DNA of 64,000 nt from Dethiobacter sp. (GCA_003605065.1 QZJM01000004.1:1-64000), one strand, 5' to 3'; shown: positions 27,668 to 36,321, numbered from the stretch's first letter. Translations and numbers: made by a program. Notes: generated from the letters alone by a model not told the origin.

Positions 27668-27689
27668 ATAATTTAAGCAGGGCTGTATT

Positions 27690-28379
27690 ATGATCGAAAT
27701 TTGTCATCTTTACAAACAATATGTGCATAACGAGTTTTATGCTTTAAAAGATATTAATTTGATTATTGACCGCGGTGAATTTATTTTTATCGTAGGTCCA
27801 AGCGGAGCGGGCAAATCTACCCTCTTAAAGCTCCTGTTAAGAGAAACTCTGCCAACGAGGGGAAGTATAAAGATTTTTGGAAGGGATCTAACCCAGTTGA
27901 AAAACCGGGAGATACCCTTTTTAAGGCGGAATATCGGTATGGTTTTTCAGGACTTTCGCCTGCTGAGTGACCGCAACGTATTTGAAAATGTAGCCTTTTC
28001 CCTGAGAATTATCGGGACTTCGTCCAGGGAAATTCGCAAAAGAGTGCCCCTTGTTTTGGAGCTTGTTGGATTAAAAGATAAAGCTTTTAAAAATCCAAAC
28101 GAGCTTTCCGGGGGAGAACAGCAAAGGGTTTGCGTGGCCAGAGCCATAGTCAACCGACCCAGCGTACTTCTTGCGGACGAGCCTACCGGAAACCTTGATC
28201 CGGCTACTTCCATGGAGATTATGACACTAATCCAGGATATTAACATCAGGGGGACGACGGTAATCGTAGCTACTCATGACAAGGATGCTGTGGATCATTT
28301 TCAAAAGCGGGTCGTGGTTTTGGAAAACAATCAATTGGTGAGCGACCAGGAGAGAGGGGTTTATTTTAATGCACATTAG
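27690..28379 (+). CDS. ftsE: Cell division ATP-binding protein FtsE
   Basis: The ATPase of the FtsEX complex (229 residues), which transmits ATP hydrolysis to peptidoglycan hydrolases at the division site or along the wall. Walker A is GPSGAGKSTLL, the signature LSGGEQQRVCVARA, Walker B VLLADEPTGNLD, and the switch His in VATHDKD. The start is ATG 27690; the ribosome site is AAGCAGGG. It overlaps ftsX by 11 nt. An M23 hydrolase and a Ctp protease follow. Confidence 0.97.
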   Translation: MIEICHLYKQYVHNEFYALKDINLIIDRGEFIFIVGPSGAGKSTLLKLLLRETLPTRGSIKIFGRDLTQLKNREIPFLRRNIGMVFQDFRLLSDRNVFENVAFSLRIIGTSSREIRKRVPLVLELVGLKDKAFKNPNELSGGEQQRVCVARAIVNRPSVLLADEPTGNLDPATSMEIMTLIQDINIRGTTVIVATHDKDAVDHFQKRVVVLENNQLVSDQERGVYFNAH

Positions 28380-29259
28380 GAGCCTCTTGTATTTTTTAGG
28401 AGAGGCGCTTAAGAGTATAGTTCGTAACGGGTGGATGAGCATAGCTTCTATTGGGGTTGTTTCCATTACCCTTCTGATCCTGGGCAGTTTCATGGTTTTA
28501 AGTTTTAACGTGGCCCTCTTTACCCAGGATATTAAGGAACAGGTACAAATCGTTCTTTATCTTGACGAAACAAGTGATCAGGAGACTAAACTGGAATTAC
28601 AGAGAATGCTGGCATCCCATTTCCAGTTGGAAGAAGTGCGCTATGTATCCAAAGAAGAAGCTATGGAGCGCTTAAAGCAGCAATTGGGTGATCGTGCTTA
28701 CCTGCTGGATGGATACAATGCGGAAGAAAACCCGTTACGGGATTCCTACCAGGTGCGTACTAAGATCCCTGAAGATATCCCTATCGTAGCAAAAGAAATA
28801 GCAGATTATCCCGGAGTAGGCTACGTAGATTACGGCAGTGGTGTGGTAGAGCCTCTTTTCCAGTTTACGGGATTGGTGCGCTGGATTGGCCTCGCGTTTA
28901 TGGCAGGACTTGCTGTCACGGCTATTTTTCTTATAGCTCATACCATCCGCCTGACGGTATATGTCAGGCGTAAGGAAATAATGATTATGAAGTATGTGGG
29001 AGCGACGGACTGGTTTATTCGCTGGCCATTTATTTTCGAAGGCCTGATTCTCGGTTTTATCGGAGCCATAATACCGGTAATTGTCATTTATTACAGCTAT
29101 CAGGCCGCTGTTCTCTGGATGCAGGCCAATATTTATTTTATTCCGCTGATCCCTCCGGAAAGGATCATGGAAGAAATAGTAAAAGCTATTATTCCCCTGG
29201 GGGTTGTCCTGGGGGTTCTGGGAAGCAGCATTTCTGTGAGGCGGTTTTTAAAAGTTTAA
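28369..29259 (+). CDS. ftsX: Cell division protein FtsX
   Basis: The membrane partner of FtsE (296 residues). It has a first segment at about 22-46, an extracellular domain (about 50-165) that binds the hydrolase partner, and three more segments at about 172-195, 220-245 and 270-290. Family sequences include VRRKEIMIMKYVGATDWFI and the N-terminal NGWMSIASIGVVSITLLILG. Four membrane passes and length are normal. It is translationally coupled to ftsE and is followed by the hydrolase it probably activates. Confidence 0.96.
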   Translation: MHIRSLLYFLGEALKSIVRNGWMSIASIGVVSITLLILGSFMVLSFNVALFTQDIKEQVQIVLYLDETSDQETKLELQRMLASHFQLEEVRYVSKEEAMERLKQQLGDRAYLLDGYNAEENPLRDSYQVRTKIPEDIPIVAKEIADYPGVGYVDYGSGVVEPLFQFTGLVRWIGLAFMAGLAVTAIFLIAHTIRLTVYVRRKEIMIMKYVGATDWFIRWPFIFEGLILGFIGAIIPVIVIYYSYQAAVLWMQANIYFIPLIPPERIMEEIVKAIIPLGVVLGVLGSSISVRRFLKV

Positions 29260-29296
29260 CATAAGGAAAACTGATCACCGAAAGGAGGCCAAGCGT

Positions 29297-30517
29297 GTGC
29301 TTTCCCCAAAATCACGCAATATTTTAACTTTATTAACAATATTGTTTCTTGTTTCCGCCTTCATTTTGCCCGGTTATGCTTCTCCTCTGGAGCAAAAGAT
29401 CCGTCAAACACAGCAGGAACTTTCCAGTATTCAAAAAAGATTGGAGGACAGAGGTAAGCAGCTGGCAGAGTCCCAGAATGAAGAAAAAAGACTTGAAGGG
29501 GATTTAATGAAGCTGGAGCGCAGTTTATCACTCCTCAGGCGTGATTTAAACGAGCTGGAAAAGACTATTAAGGAAACTGAACAAAATATTGAGATTACAG
29601 AACAACAGCTTGCTGATGCTGAAGAACAGGTAGAACTGAGGGATAATTTACTGAGAAAACGGCTTAGAGCTATCTATGAAAAGGGTGAGACCGGGTATCT
29701 GGATGTTCTTTTTGATGCTTACAGCTTTGCAGAGTTTCTTACCAGGTTAAATGATCTAAAGTTAATTGCCGAGAACGACTTAAAGCTTTTAGAGGAGTCT
29801 TTTGCTGAAAGAGCTGCTATCCAGGAAAAGAAGGACAAGCTGGAGGAGGAAAAAGAGCGTTTATTAAACCTTAAAGTAGAAAGGCTGAATCGACGTGAAG
29901 AATTAAACAAACAGCAGGCTGAAAGGGAAGCACTGCTTGATACTGTTCAGAAAAACATCGAGGCCCAGGAAAAAGCCGTACGCGAATTGGAACAGGAAGC
30001 CCAAAAGATTGAAACAATCATCAAGCAACTACAGGAGGAAATGCGCCGCCAGACGGAACGCTTTACACCTTCCGGGAAGTTATTATGGCCCCTGGCTGAA
30101 TACGGGACCTCCTGGATAACTTCGGGATACGGCCCCCGTGTCCACCCTATAACGAAACGCCCGGGAGAGTTTCACGGTGGTATTGATATAGGTATTCCGC
30201 GTACTCGCTGGCCTGGATCATCCAGTTACAACGGTAACCCTGTTTACATCAGGGCAGCGGATAACGGTATTGTTATCTACGCCGGCATCAGCGGGAGCCT
30301 TACTTACGGTTATGGCAGAGTGGTGATAGTCGATCACGGGAAAGGTTTAGCCACTGTTTATGCCCACTGTCATACTATTCTTGTAGCTCCCGGCCAGGAA
30401 GTTGCCCGCGGTCAGCATATAGCCATTGTAGGTTCAACCGGTTCCAGCACAGGTCCTCATTTACATTTTGAGGTCAGGATAAACGGTGAAAGGCAGAGCC
30501 CCATGGGATATTTCTAG
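29297..30517 (+). CDS. Murein hydrolase (M23) with coiled coil, PcsB/EnvC-like
   Basis: A secreted peptidoglycan endopeptidase (406 residues). An N-terminal signal peptide (about 1-28, TLLTILFLVSAFILPGYA) precedes a long coiled coil (about 30-255, rich in EEKRLE and LEQEAQ repeats) and a C-terminal LytM domain. Zinc ligands are present: HGGIDIG and HLHFEV, with the catalytic YAHCH. Unlike EnvC of Escherichia coli, the site is intact, so it should cut peptides itself. Its place right after ftsEX fits the model that FtsEX opens the coiled coil to switch on the enzyme. The start is GTG 29297 behind AAAGGAGG. Confidence 0.9.
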   Translation: MLSPKSRNILTLLTILFLVSAFILPGYASPLEQKIRQTQQELSSIQKRLEDRGKQLAESQNEEKRLEGDLMKLERSLSLLRRDLNELEKTIKETEQNIEITEQQLADAEEQVELRDNLLRKRLRAIYEKGETGYLDVLFDAYSFAEFLTRLNDLKLIAENDLKLLEESFAERAAIQEKKDKLEEEKERLLNLKVERLNRREELNKQQAEREALLDTVQKNIEAQEKAVRELEQEAQKIETIIKQLQEEMRRQTERFTPSGKLLWPLAEYGTSWITSGYGPRVHPITKRPGEFHGGIDIGIPRTRWPGSSSYNGNPVYIRAADNGIVIYAGISGSLTYGYGRVVIVDHGKGLATVYAHCHTILVAPGQEVARGQHIAIVGSTGSSTGPHLHFEVRINGERQSPMGYF

Positions 30518-30714
30518 AAAGAAAAGCGTAACGAACGCTGTAGCAATAACTGGTTTTATTTTCGAGCATAAATTGTAACTTCTTTTACATGCTTGCAGTC
30601 TTTTACAAAGTACCGTGTCTTTTTGTGCTTGAAAGAGCATAAAAATATAAACCGGCTAAATTTAATGATGGCTGTTGCCAGCACAATAATGGTACAGGAG
30701 GCACAAGAAGAGTA

Positions 30715-31116
30715 ATGAAAGATAATATGAATAACTGGGCCGTTTCGAAGGTCTACCTTTACCTTGTTGCCCTAATAACCTTTAGTGTATTGCTTTTTAA
30801 CTTTGTCGAGCTCGTCAGGGCGATTCCTGAGTACATTGCTCCTCTCCCTGGTTGGATAATGGACCACCCAACAGCTAGAAACGAGTTGTTTTTGCAAAGA
30901 TATGGCCAATACCCCGATTTTAGCAGGCAGGAGCATAGAGAAAAAGCGGCAGCTTTTACCAGGGAAGAAGTGGAAGCACTTTCAGAAGAAAGATACCGGG
31001 CGGAGAAAGAAAGAACAAAAGCTTTTAATTTGAGGAACATAATGCGGCACGGTTTTTCTTTTATCGTTTTACTTCCCGTCCATATTATTTTTTTCAAACT
31101 GGCCAGGAAGAGCTAG
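30715..31116 (+). CDS. Small membrane protein, unknown function
   Basis: A 133-residue protein with two hydrophobic segments (about 12-34 and 113-129) and a charged middle region (about 65-108, rich in Glu, Arg and Lys). No family is recognised. The middle region probably lies on one side as a helix. ATG 30715 follows a weak AGAAGAG. The gene is preceded by 197 nt with no feature of note and lies between the M23 hydrolase and the Ctp protease, so a role near the cell wall is possible but unproven. Confidence 0.65.
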   Translation: MKDNMNNWAVSKVYLYLVALITFSVLLFNFVELVRAIPEYIAPLPGWIMDHPTARNELFLQRYGQYPDFSRQEHREKAAAFTREEVEALSEERYRAEKERTKAFNLRNIMRHGFSFIVLLPVHIIFFKLARKS

Positions 31117-31220
31117 TATTCTAGATTAAAACCTCAGCCGTAATATAATTATGATTATGGTATTTTTCCGAATAAAAAGGTATAATATAAAATAAATTAG
31201 TAACCCTCGGAGATGAAACG

Positions 31221-32639
31221 TTGCTTTTTCAGAAAGATGGTGTTTTCATGAAACGACGGGAACTTGTGGTTGTGTTGCTGTGTATGCTTATTTTAAGTAA
31301 CATAGCAACATATCGTTTTACCCGTTTTTTCTTTTCTTCACCGGCATTGGAAGTATCCAGGGAGAGAGACGAAGCAGGGCTCTTCTGGGAGGTATGGGAT
31401 ATCCTGGAGAAAAAGTATTTCCAGCCCGTAGAAGAGGAAAGAATGATTCAGGGAGCTATAAAAGGCATGCTCCAGTCCCTGGATGATCCCCATACGTCGT
31501 ACCTTTCTCCTGAATCCATGGAGGATATGCTTATCCATACAACGGGTTCTCTAAGCGGCATCGGAGTAGAAATAGTCGAAGATGAAGGAGAAATACTCAT
31601 CTTAAGGGTTATTGAGAATTCTCCTGCCCAGCAGGTCGGATTAATACGTGGAGATTGTATTGTAGAAGTGAAAGGAAAGAGCATGGATGGTGTTAAACTG
31701 GATGAAGCCGCCCGTCTTCTAAGGGGACCGAGCGGAACAACGGTGAAAATAGTTGTCCGGCGGGCCGGGGAAGAGGATCCTTTGCAGCTTACCATAACAC
31801 GGGCCAAAATAGAAATGGGTACTGTTTTTGCTCAGGTCCTGGAAAAAGGTGTCGGTTATATTAGAATTACCAATTTTGATCAGGGTACAGGAAAGGACTT
31901 TAGCGAGTCACTTACTTTTCTGGAAAAGCAGGGTTTGAAAGGGTTGGTCCTGGACCTGCGGGACAATGCCGGAGGGCTTCTGGATGAAGCTGTTGCAGTC
32001 GGAGAGGTTATTGTCCCCTCCGGGGAAATTACCAGGGTTGTGGACCGTGAAGGAAACGTGCAGGAGCGCTACTTTTCCCAGGCCAAACCAAAAGATTATA
32101 AGATTGTCGTACTGATCAATGAATATACGGCCAGCGCCGCGGAGATTATTGCCGGGGCCTTACAGGACAGCGGAAAAGCTCTTCTCGTGGGCATGCCCAC
32201 ATTTGGTAAAGCCACTGTCCAGTATTTACAGTTTCTCAGCGACGGGGGCGGGCTGCGTTACACTATTGCCAAATATTTAACTCCCGGTGGTCATGATTTG
32301 CACAAGCATGGCCTGCAGCCCGACTTTGAAGTGAATCTTCCTCCCGAATATTATCTCCAGTACCGTACCGTTCCCCGAAACCTGGAACAGGGTGATTCAG
32401 GAGAGAGAGTTATTCTTTTACAAAATATGCTTAGTTTTCTCGGGTATCCTGTGGAGATTACCGGTGTATTTGATACAACTAGCGGCGATTATTTAAAAGA
32501 ATTTCAACGAAATCACGATTTATTACCTACAGGGACACTGGACATTTCTACCAGGGAACACCTGCGCTCTGCATTGTCAGAAAAAGCCGGTAAGGTAGAT
32601 GAGCAGCTGAAGTTTGCTGTTGACATTCTGAAAGGCTAA
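31221..32639 (+). CDS. C-terminal processing (S41) protease, CtpA/CtpB-like
   Basis: A secreted or membrane-anchored serine protease. The N-terminal hydrophobic segment (about 14-32) is followed by a PDZ domain (about 100-190, GIGVEIVEDEGE), the S41 catalytic domain with LDLRDNAGGLLDEA, the nucleophile Ser in NEYTASAAEI, the catalytic Lys in PTFGKATVQ, and a C-terminal peptidoglycan-binding domain (about 395-455, GVFDTTSGDYLKEFQ). TTG 31221 has a site (CGGAGATG); an internal ATG at 31248 is also possible. In Bacillus subtilis CtpB with a PDZ domain acts in sporulation signalling and lies near ftsEX and minJ. The same order here supports that kind of role. Confidence 0.92.
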   Translation: MLFQKDGVFMKRRELVVVLLCMLILSNIATYRFTRFFFSSPALEVSRERDEAGLFWEVWDILEKKYFQPVEEERMIQGAIKGMLQSLDDPHTSYLSPESMEDMLIHTTGSLSGIGVEIVEDEGEILILRVIENSPAQQVGLIRGDCIVEVKGKSMDGVKLDEAARLLRGPSGTTVKIVVRRAGEEDPLQLTITRAKIEMGTVFAQVLEKGVGYIRITNFDQGTGKDFSESLTFLEKQGLKGLVLDLRDNAGGLLDEAVAVGEVIVPSGEITRVVDREGNVQERYFSQAKPKDYKIVVLINEYTASAAEIIAGALQDSGKALLVGMPTFGKATVQYLQFLSDGGGLRYTIAKYLTPGGHDLHKHGLQPDFEVNLPPEYYLQYRTVPRNLEQGDSGERVILLQNMLSFLGYPVEITGVFDTTSGDYLKEFQRNHDLLPTGTLDISTREHLRSALSEKAGKVDEQLKFAVDILKG

Positions 32640-32684
32640 GTTAAAATATTTTGCTTATGTCTGAGCAGAAAGGAGCCCGAACAG

Positions 32685-33989
32685 TTGGATTTTTGGTTTA
32701 GTATTTCCCTGTTGATGATCAAAACCATGTCGCTGGCCCTTTTAAATCCTTTTTTCTGGCTGGTTGTATTTATAGTTTTATTACAATACAGGCGCATTGT
32801 GTTCATGGAGAAAAAACTTTTTGGCCAATCAATTAACAACATCTGGAAGCAAACAATTTATTCGGTTATCTTTGGCATAATGGGAGGTATTTTTGGCAGT
32901 ATATTCCTTTTATTACTGGGTATATCGCTGGATTGCATCGGTATTGCCTATCTCTGGCCTGTAGCCATACTTTTACTGCTGTTAAATCCCCGTTTCCTTT
33001 GTTTTGCCTACGCCGGCGGGATTATTTCCGCTGTTTCCCTTTTAATCAGGTTTTTATTGCCCTTTTGGCCTAATCTTGGCGATATTGCCCTTTTAAAAGG
33101 ATTAATGGACATTCACCTTCCCAGTCTCCTGGCTTTAATCGGCATTTTGCACCTGACGGAATCTTTCTTAATTTTTATCAGCGGGCATCGCGGTGCCAGC
33201 CCCATCTATCTCAAGGCTCCTTCCGGAGAGCTTCTCGGCGGTTACAGCATGCAGCGTTTTTGGCCCCTGCCTTTGATGGGGCTTTGGGGGCTAGTAGTTG
33301 CGGAATCCTCGGAGATATTTGTAGGCGGGGTTCTGATGCCGGAGTGGTGGCCTCTGCTTGGCTCCGTGATGAATCCTGTTGGAGCAGAGAAGCTTATTTA
33401 CCTTATGGTTCCCCTGGTAGCGGGGTTGGGCTACAGCGATCTTGCTCTATCCAGTTATCCTCGTGATAAACGCATCAAAACTGCGGGCAACCTGGCTTTG
33501 TACAGCGTGCTTTTATCTCTCCTGGCTATTTCCGCAGTATTTATCCCTTTGATGATTATCCCGGCTGCTTTACTGGCACCTCTCGGACATGAATTTTTGA
33601 TCAGAAAAGGCAATAAAGAGGAATTTTCCAGGCCGCCGCTTTTTAATGCCAACAATAGTCATGGTTTAACAATTATAGCCGTTATACCTGATTCCCCGGC
33701 TGAGAAGGCCGGTTTACAGGGCGGAGACTGGCTGATGGAAGTTAACAATCAACGCATCGATTCAGAGATTGATTTCTGGAATATCTTACGTGTTAATTAC
33801 TACCGGGTCCTTTTTAAAATCAAAAGGAGTGAAAAAGAAATTAAACTTCCCGTGCAAATTTATCCCTGGCCGGTAAACCAGCTGGGAATTATTTTTGCCC
33901 CGGGCAGGTTGGCTAATGTATATGTGGAGATGAAACACAGTTCCCTGTTGAAAAATATTCGCCGTCGTTTTTCTCCGGGTGGTTCTTAA
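32685..33989 (+). CDS. Multispanning membrane protein with PDZ domain, MinJ-like
   Basis: 434 residues: six to eight hydrophobic segments over about 1-300, then a PDZ domain (about 320-410) with NNSHGLTIIAVIPDSPAEKAGLQ and GDWLMEVNNQRI. The architecture and position after ftsEX and the Ctp protease match MinJ (YvjD) of Bacillus subtilis, which links DivIVA to MinCD. No DivIVA gene is in the window, so the name is by synteny and layout. TTG 32685 follows AGAAAGGAG. The last 50 nt of the gene are copied 2.25 kb downstream (see the direct repeat). Confidence 0.75.
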   Translation: MDFWFSISLLMIKTMSLALLNPFFWLVVFIVLLQYRRIVFMEKKLFGQSINNIWKQTIYSVIFGIMGGIFGSIFLLLLGISLDCIGIAYLWPVAILLLLLNPRFLCFAYAGGIISAVSLLIRFLLPFWPNLGDIALLKGLMDIHLPSLLALIGILHLTESFLIFISGHRGASPIYLKAPSGELLGGYSMQRFWPLPLMGLWGLVVAESSEIFVGGVLMPEWWPLLGSVMNPVGAEKLIYLMVPLVAGLGYSDLALSSYPRDKRIKTAGNLALYSVLLSLLAISAVFIPLMIIPAALLAPLGHEFLIRKGNKEEFSRPPLFNANNSHGLTIIAVIPDSPAEKAGLQGGDWLMEVNNQRIDSEIDFWNILRVNYYRVLFKIKRSEKEIKLPVQIYPWPVNQLGIIFAPGRLANVYVEMKHSSLLKNIRRRFSPGGS

Positions 33990-34018
33990 GGTAAAGCCTG
34001 TAAAGTAAAATATTTCTC
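33961..34018 (+). repeat. 58-bp direct repeat, left copy
   Basis: The sequence from GCCGTCGTTTTTCTCCGGG, overlapping the end of the MinJ-like gene, to TAAAATATTTCTC reappears at 36219-36275 with only a few changes. The two copies flank the riboswitch and GGDEF-HD-GYP segment, as expected for an insertion or tandem duplication followed by decay. Confidence 0.85.
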
Positions 34019-34155
34019 GATTTCAGGTAGTTGACTACGGTTTTGCCCCGTTCTCTCCCCCGTTTTCCGCCGTCAATTAAGGGAAATCCCTTTCTTTCAT
34101 TTTTTAAGTAAAATATGGTATAATTATTTTTATAAGTAATATTTTCCTCCAAGTT

Positions 34156-34184
34156 TTGACAAATACTCTATTTTTTATTACTTT
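34156..34184 (+). promoter_or_regulatory. Sigma-A promoter of the c-di-GMP riboswitch RNA
   Basis: TTGACA (34156-34161), 17 nt, TACTTT (34179-34184). It is just upstream of the riboswitch, with transcription expected to begin near 34190. Confidence 0.65.
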
Positions 34185-34189
34185 TTTGA

Positions 34190-34320
34190 AAAAAATTTAT
34201 TGCTTCCTGAACTAAAAGGCATAATTACTGAAAAGTAATGGCGCAAAGCTACAGGGGCTAAGCGGTTAAACCGTAATGCCAGCCAGCTACTGGTTCAAGG
34301 TTCTATGGAATTTTTCCAGG
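34190..34320 (+). ncRNA. Cyclic-di-GMP-I (GEMM-I) riboswitch
   Basis: The aptamer core is recognisable: AAAAGGCATAA, a stem capped by TGAAAA, then GGCGCAAAGCTACAGGGGC, CTAAGCGG-loop-CCGTAATGCCAGC and CAGCTACTGG. These match the GEMM-I pattern (GACGCAAAGCC, a tetraloop receptor, GGUAGG closing stem). An A-rich segment at about 34190-34199 can pair with TTTTTCC at 34311-34318 to close P1. A terminator hairpin follows directly (34321-34350), so ligand binding should control termination. The downstream gene is a c-di-GMP enzyme, suggesting feedback control. Whether c-di-GMP turns expression on or off cannot be read from the sequence. Confidence 0.88.
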
Positions 34321-34350
34321 CCCCTTGCCAGATTGGCAAGGGGGTTTTTA
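34321..34350 (+). terminator. Riboswitch expression-platform terminator
   Basis: CCCCTTGCCA and TGGCAAGGGG pair perfectly over 10 bp with a 3-nt loop, followed by GTTTTTAGGTTTT. It begins immediately after the riboswitch P1 strand. Confidence 0.9.
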
Positions 34351-34360
34351 GGTTTTGTTG

Positions 34361-34522
34361 TCATGCAATATGCTGTAATGACAACCCTATCGTAACACTG
34401 TGATACCCCCTGAGGATGCCCTTCTTGAACTAAAAAGATGCGCCGGCACACAATTTGATCCCCTGCTGGTAACGCACTTTGAAAAGTTACTGTTCAGGGA
34501 TGGAACCATTAGAGAGGTATAG
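34361..34522 (+). pseudogene. C-terminal remnant of an HD-GYP protein
   Basis: After a broken AVMTT segment, one frame reads PYRNTVIPPEDALLELKRCA then GTQFDPLLVTHFEKLLF and stops at 34522. It matches the end of the HD-GYP domain in the next gene, where the corresponding text is RPYRKALSHLEAVEELKRYA and GIQFDPHLVFKF. A frameshift separates the first few residues. Only about 50 residues survive. It lies between the riboswitch terminator and the intact GGDEF-HD-GYP gene, so the original riboswitch-controlled gene seems to have been lost and only its end kept. Confidence 0.75.
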
Positions 34523-34573
34523 ATTATTACAATAACGTACCGGATACTGTTGGTTATTGAAGGATGGTAGAAG

Positions 34574-35959
34574 ATGGAATTTTATTTTGATTTAGCTTCT
34601 ATTGTAGAATTTTCAGAGGATGCCATTATCGGGATGACTTTGGACGGCATTATTTGCAGCTGGAATGCTGCAGCAGAAAGACTGTATGCCTACTCAACAG
34701 AAGAAGCCAAAGGCTTTTCTATATCTAGATTAATTCCTTTCAACCAGCCTGATGAGATAACAGCTAACCTCGGGAAGATCAAAAGGGAAGAACGCCTCCC
34801 GCATTATAAGACCGTTCATATGCGGAAGGATAGAGCATTAATTTATGTTTCAGTAACTTTATCTCCTATTAAGAATAAAAAGGGTGAAATTATTGGGGCT
34901 TCCATGATCGCCCGGGACATTTCCGAAGGCCAAAAAACAGAAGTCGCCCTTGAATATTTTACCAGGCATGATTTATTGACGGGCTTGTACAACAGGGTCT
35001 ATTTTGAAGAGGTGATGTGCCGCCTGGAAAGCAGCCAGAAGAATTCGGTAGGGCTTATCATTTGCGATGTCAACGGCCTTAAAATAGTCAATGACACCCT
35101 GGGCCACAGCATCGGGGATCATCTTTTAAAATCCGCTGCAGGTATTTTAAAGAAATGTTTCCGTAAAGAAGATGTGGTAGCCCGCGTCGGAGGCGATGAA
35201 TTCGCAATAATGCTCCTGAACGCCAGCGCTTCAGTTTTGGAAGCTATCTGCCGGAGAATCAGGGAGTGCATAGAGGCGTATAACAAAACAGGCCCGCAGG
35301 TTCCGCTGAACATGTGTTTTGGAACGGCAGTAAAAGACATGACGTCAACCAGTATAAAAGATCTTTTTACAGAAGCCGATAATAACATGCGGCGTGAAAA
35401 GTTACACTGCAAGTCGAGCAGTTCCAGTGGTATTGTAAAAATACTCATGAAGGCTTTGGAGGCGAGGGATTTTATCACGGAGGGCCATGTTGATCGTTTG
35501 CAGGAACTGGTACTAAAGATGAGCCCTTATTCGGATTCCCGGGCTAAGGATCTGCAACTTTTTGCCCAGTTTCATGACATTGGTAAAGTAGGAATACCGG
35601 ACCGTATACTTTTTAAGTCCGGGCCTCTTACTCCTGAGGAAGCTTTGGAGATGCAGAAACATTGCGAGATCGGCTTCCGAATTGCAATGTCTTCTCCTGA
35701 CCTGGCTCCTATTGCGGACTGGATTCTCAAACACCATGAGTGGTGGAATGGAAAAGGCTACCCTCTGGGCCTTAAAGGTGAAGATATCCCTGTTGAGTGC
35801 CGCATACTTGCCATCGCTGACGCTTACGACGCCATGACCAACGATCGTCCTTACCGAAAAGCTCTTTCTCACCTTGAAGCGGTTGAAGAACTTAAACGAT
35901 ATGCCGGAATCCAGTTTGATCCCCACCTGGTTTTTAAATTTCTAAAACCTATACGGTGA
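34574..35959 (+). CDS. PAS-GGDEF-HD-GYP protein, c-di-GMP synthesis and/or breakdown
   Basis: A 461-residue three-domain signalling protein. A PAS sensor domain (about 5-125, GMTLDGIICSWNAAAERLYAYS) precedes a GGDEF domain (about 130-280, ARVGGDEFAIMLL, with DLLTGLYNRVYFE) and a C-terminal HD-GYP domain (about 285-455). The HD-GYP metal ligands are visible: EGHVDRL, FHDIGKVGIPD, LKHHEWWNGKGYPLGL and DAYDAMTNDRPYR. Both the diguanylate cyclase and phosphodiesterase sites look intact. No membrane segment is seen, so it is cytosolic. Upstream is a c-di-GMP riboswitch, 225 nt away across a remnant, so c-di-GMP may control its own enzyme. The ribosome site is weak (GAAGGATGG). Confidence 0.9.
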   Translation: MEFYFDLASIVEFSEDAIIGMTLDGIICSWNAAAERLYAYSTEEAKGFSISRLIPFNQPDEITANLGKIKREERLPHYKTVHMRKDRALIYVSVTLSPIKNKKGEIIGASMIARDISEGQKTEVALEYFTRHDLLTGLYNRVYFEEVMCRLESSQKNSVGLIICDVNGLKIVNDTLGHSIGDHLLKSAAGILKKCFRKEDVVARVGGDEFAIMLLNASASVLEAICRRIRECIEAYNKTGPQVPLNMCFGTAVKDMTSTSIKDLFTEADNNMRREKLHCKSSSSSGIVKILMKALEARDFITEGHVDRLQELVLKMSPYSDSRAKDLQLFAQFHDIGKVGIPDRILFKSGPLTPEEALEMQKHCEIGFRIAMSSPDLAPIADWILKHHEWWNGKGYPLGLKGEDIPVECRILAIADAYDAMTNDRPYRKALSHLEAVEELKRYAGIQFDPHLVFKFLKPIR

Positions 35960-36021
35960 TTATTTATAATCCCCCTTTTCTCTGTTAGGAAATAAAAGAG
36001 GGTTAATTCAATTTTTGGAAT

Positions 36022-36177
36022 TCGCGTGAATCAGGAAGCCCCTTCCGTTTTTCCACCGCTGGGGGGCTGGGTTTGGGACTGCCCGGAGCCAAGCGTTTGA
36101 TGGACGAGATGCAGATTCATTCCAGGGTCGGGGAAGGAACCGCAATAACAGTTCGTAAGTATACAAGGAGATGGTGA
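36022..36177 (+). pseudogene. C-terminal remnant of an RsbT-like (GHKL) kinase
   Basis: One frame reads FSTAGGLGLGLPGAKRLMDE, then MQIHSRVGEGTAITVRKY, and stops at 36177. This is the G2-box end of the RsbT/RsbW GHKL family, where GLGLGLPGAKRLMDEFEI is typical. The N-terminal two thirds, including the N-box, are absent and no start precedes it. It sits just upstream of the right copy of the 58-bp direct repeat, so a regulatory gene of this type was probably part of the inserted segment. Confidence 0.7.
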
Positions 36178-36218
36178 GGTGTTTCCTGAAAGGCAAATCT
36201 TCAGGGTTAACCATATTT

Positions 36219-36275
36219 GCCGTCGTTTTTCTCCGGGCGGTTCTTAGTAAAACCCCGTATAGTAAAATATTTCTC
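36219..36275 (+). repeat. 58-bp direct repeat, right copy
   Basis: A near-copy of 33961-34018, including the CGTCGTTTTTCTCCGGG part that is coding in the MinJ-like gene but not here. It marks the right edge of the accessory segment. Confidence 0.85.
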
Positions 36276-36321
36276 TGGTTAAAATAGCGTCAGGAAATAG
36301 TAAGACAAGGAGTTTGTGCTT

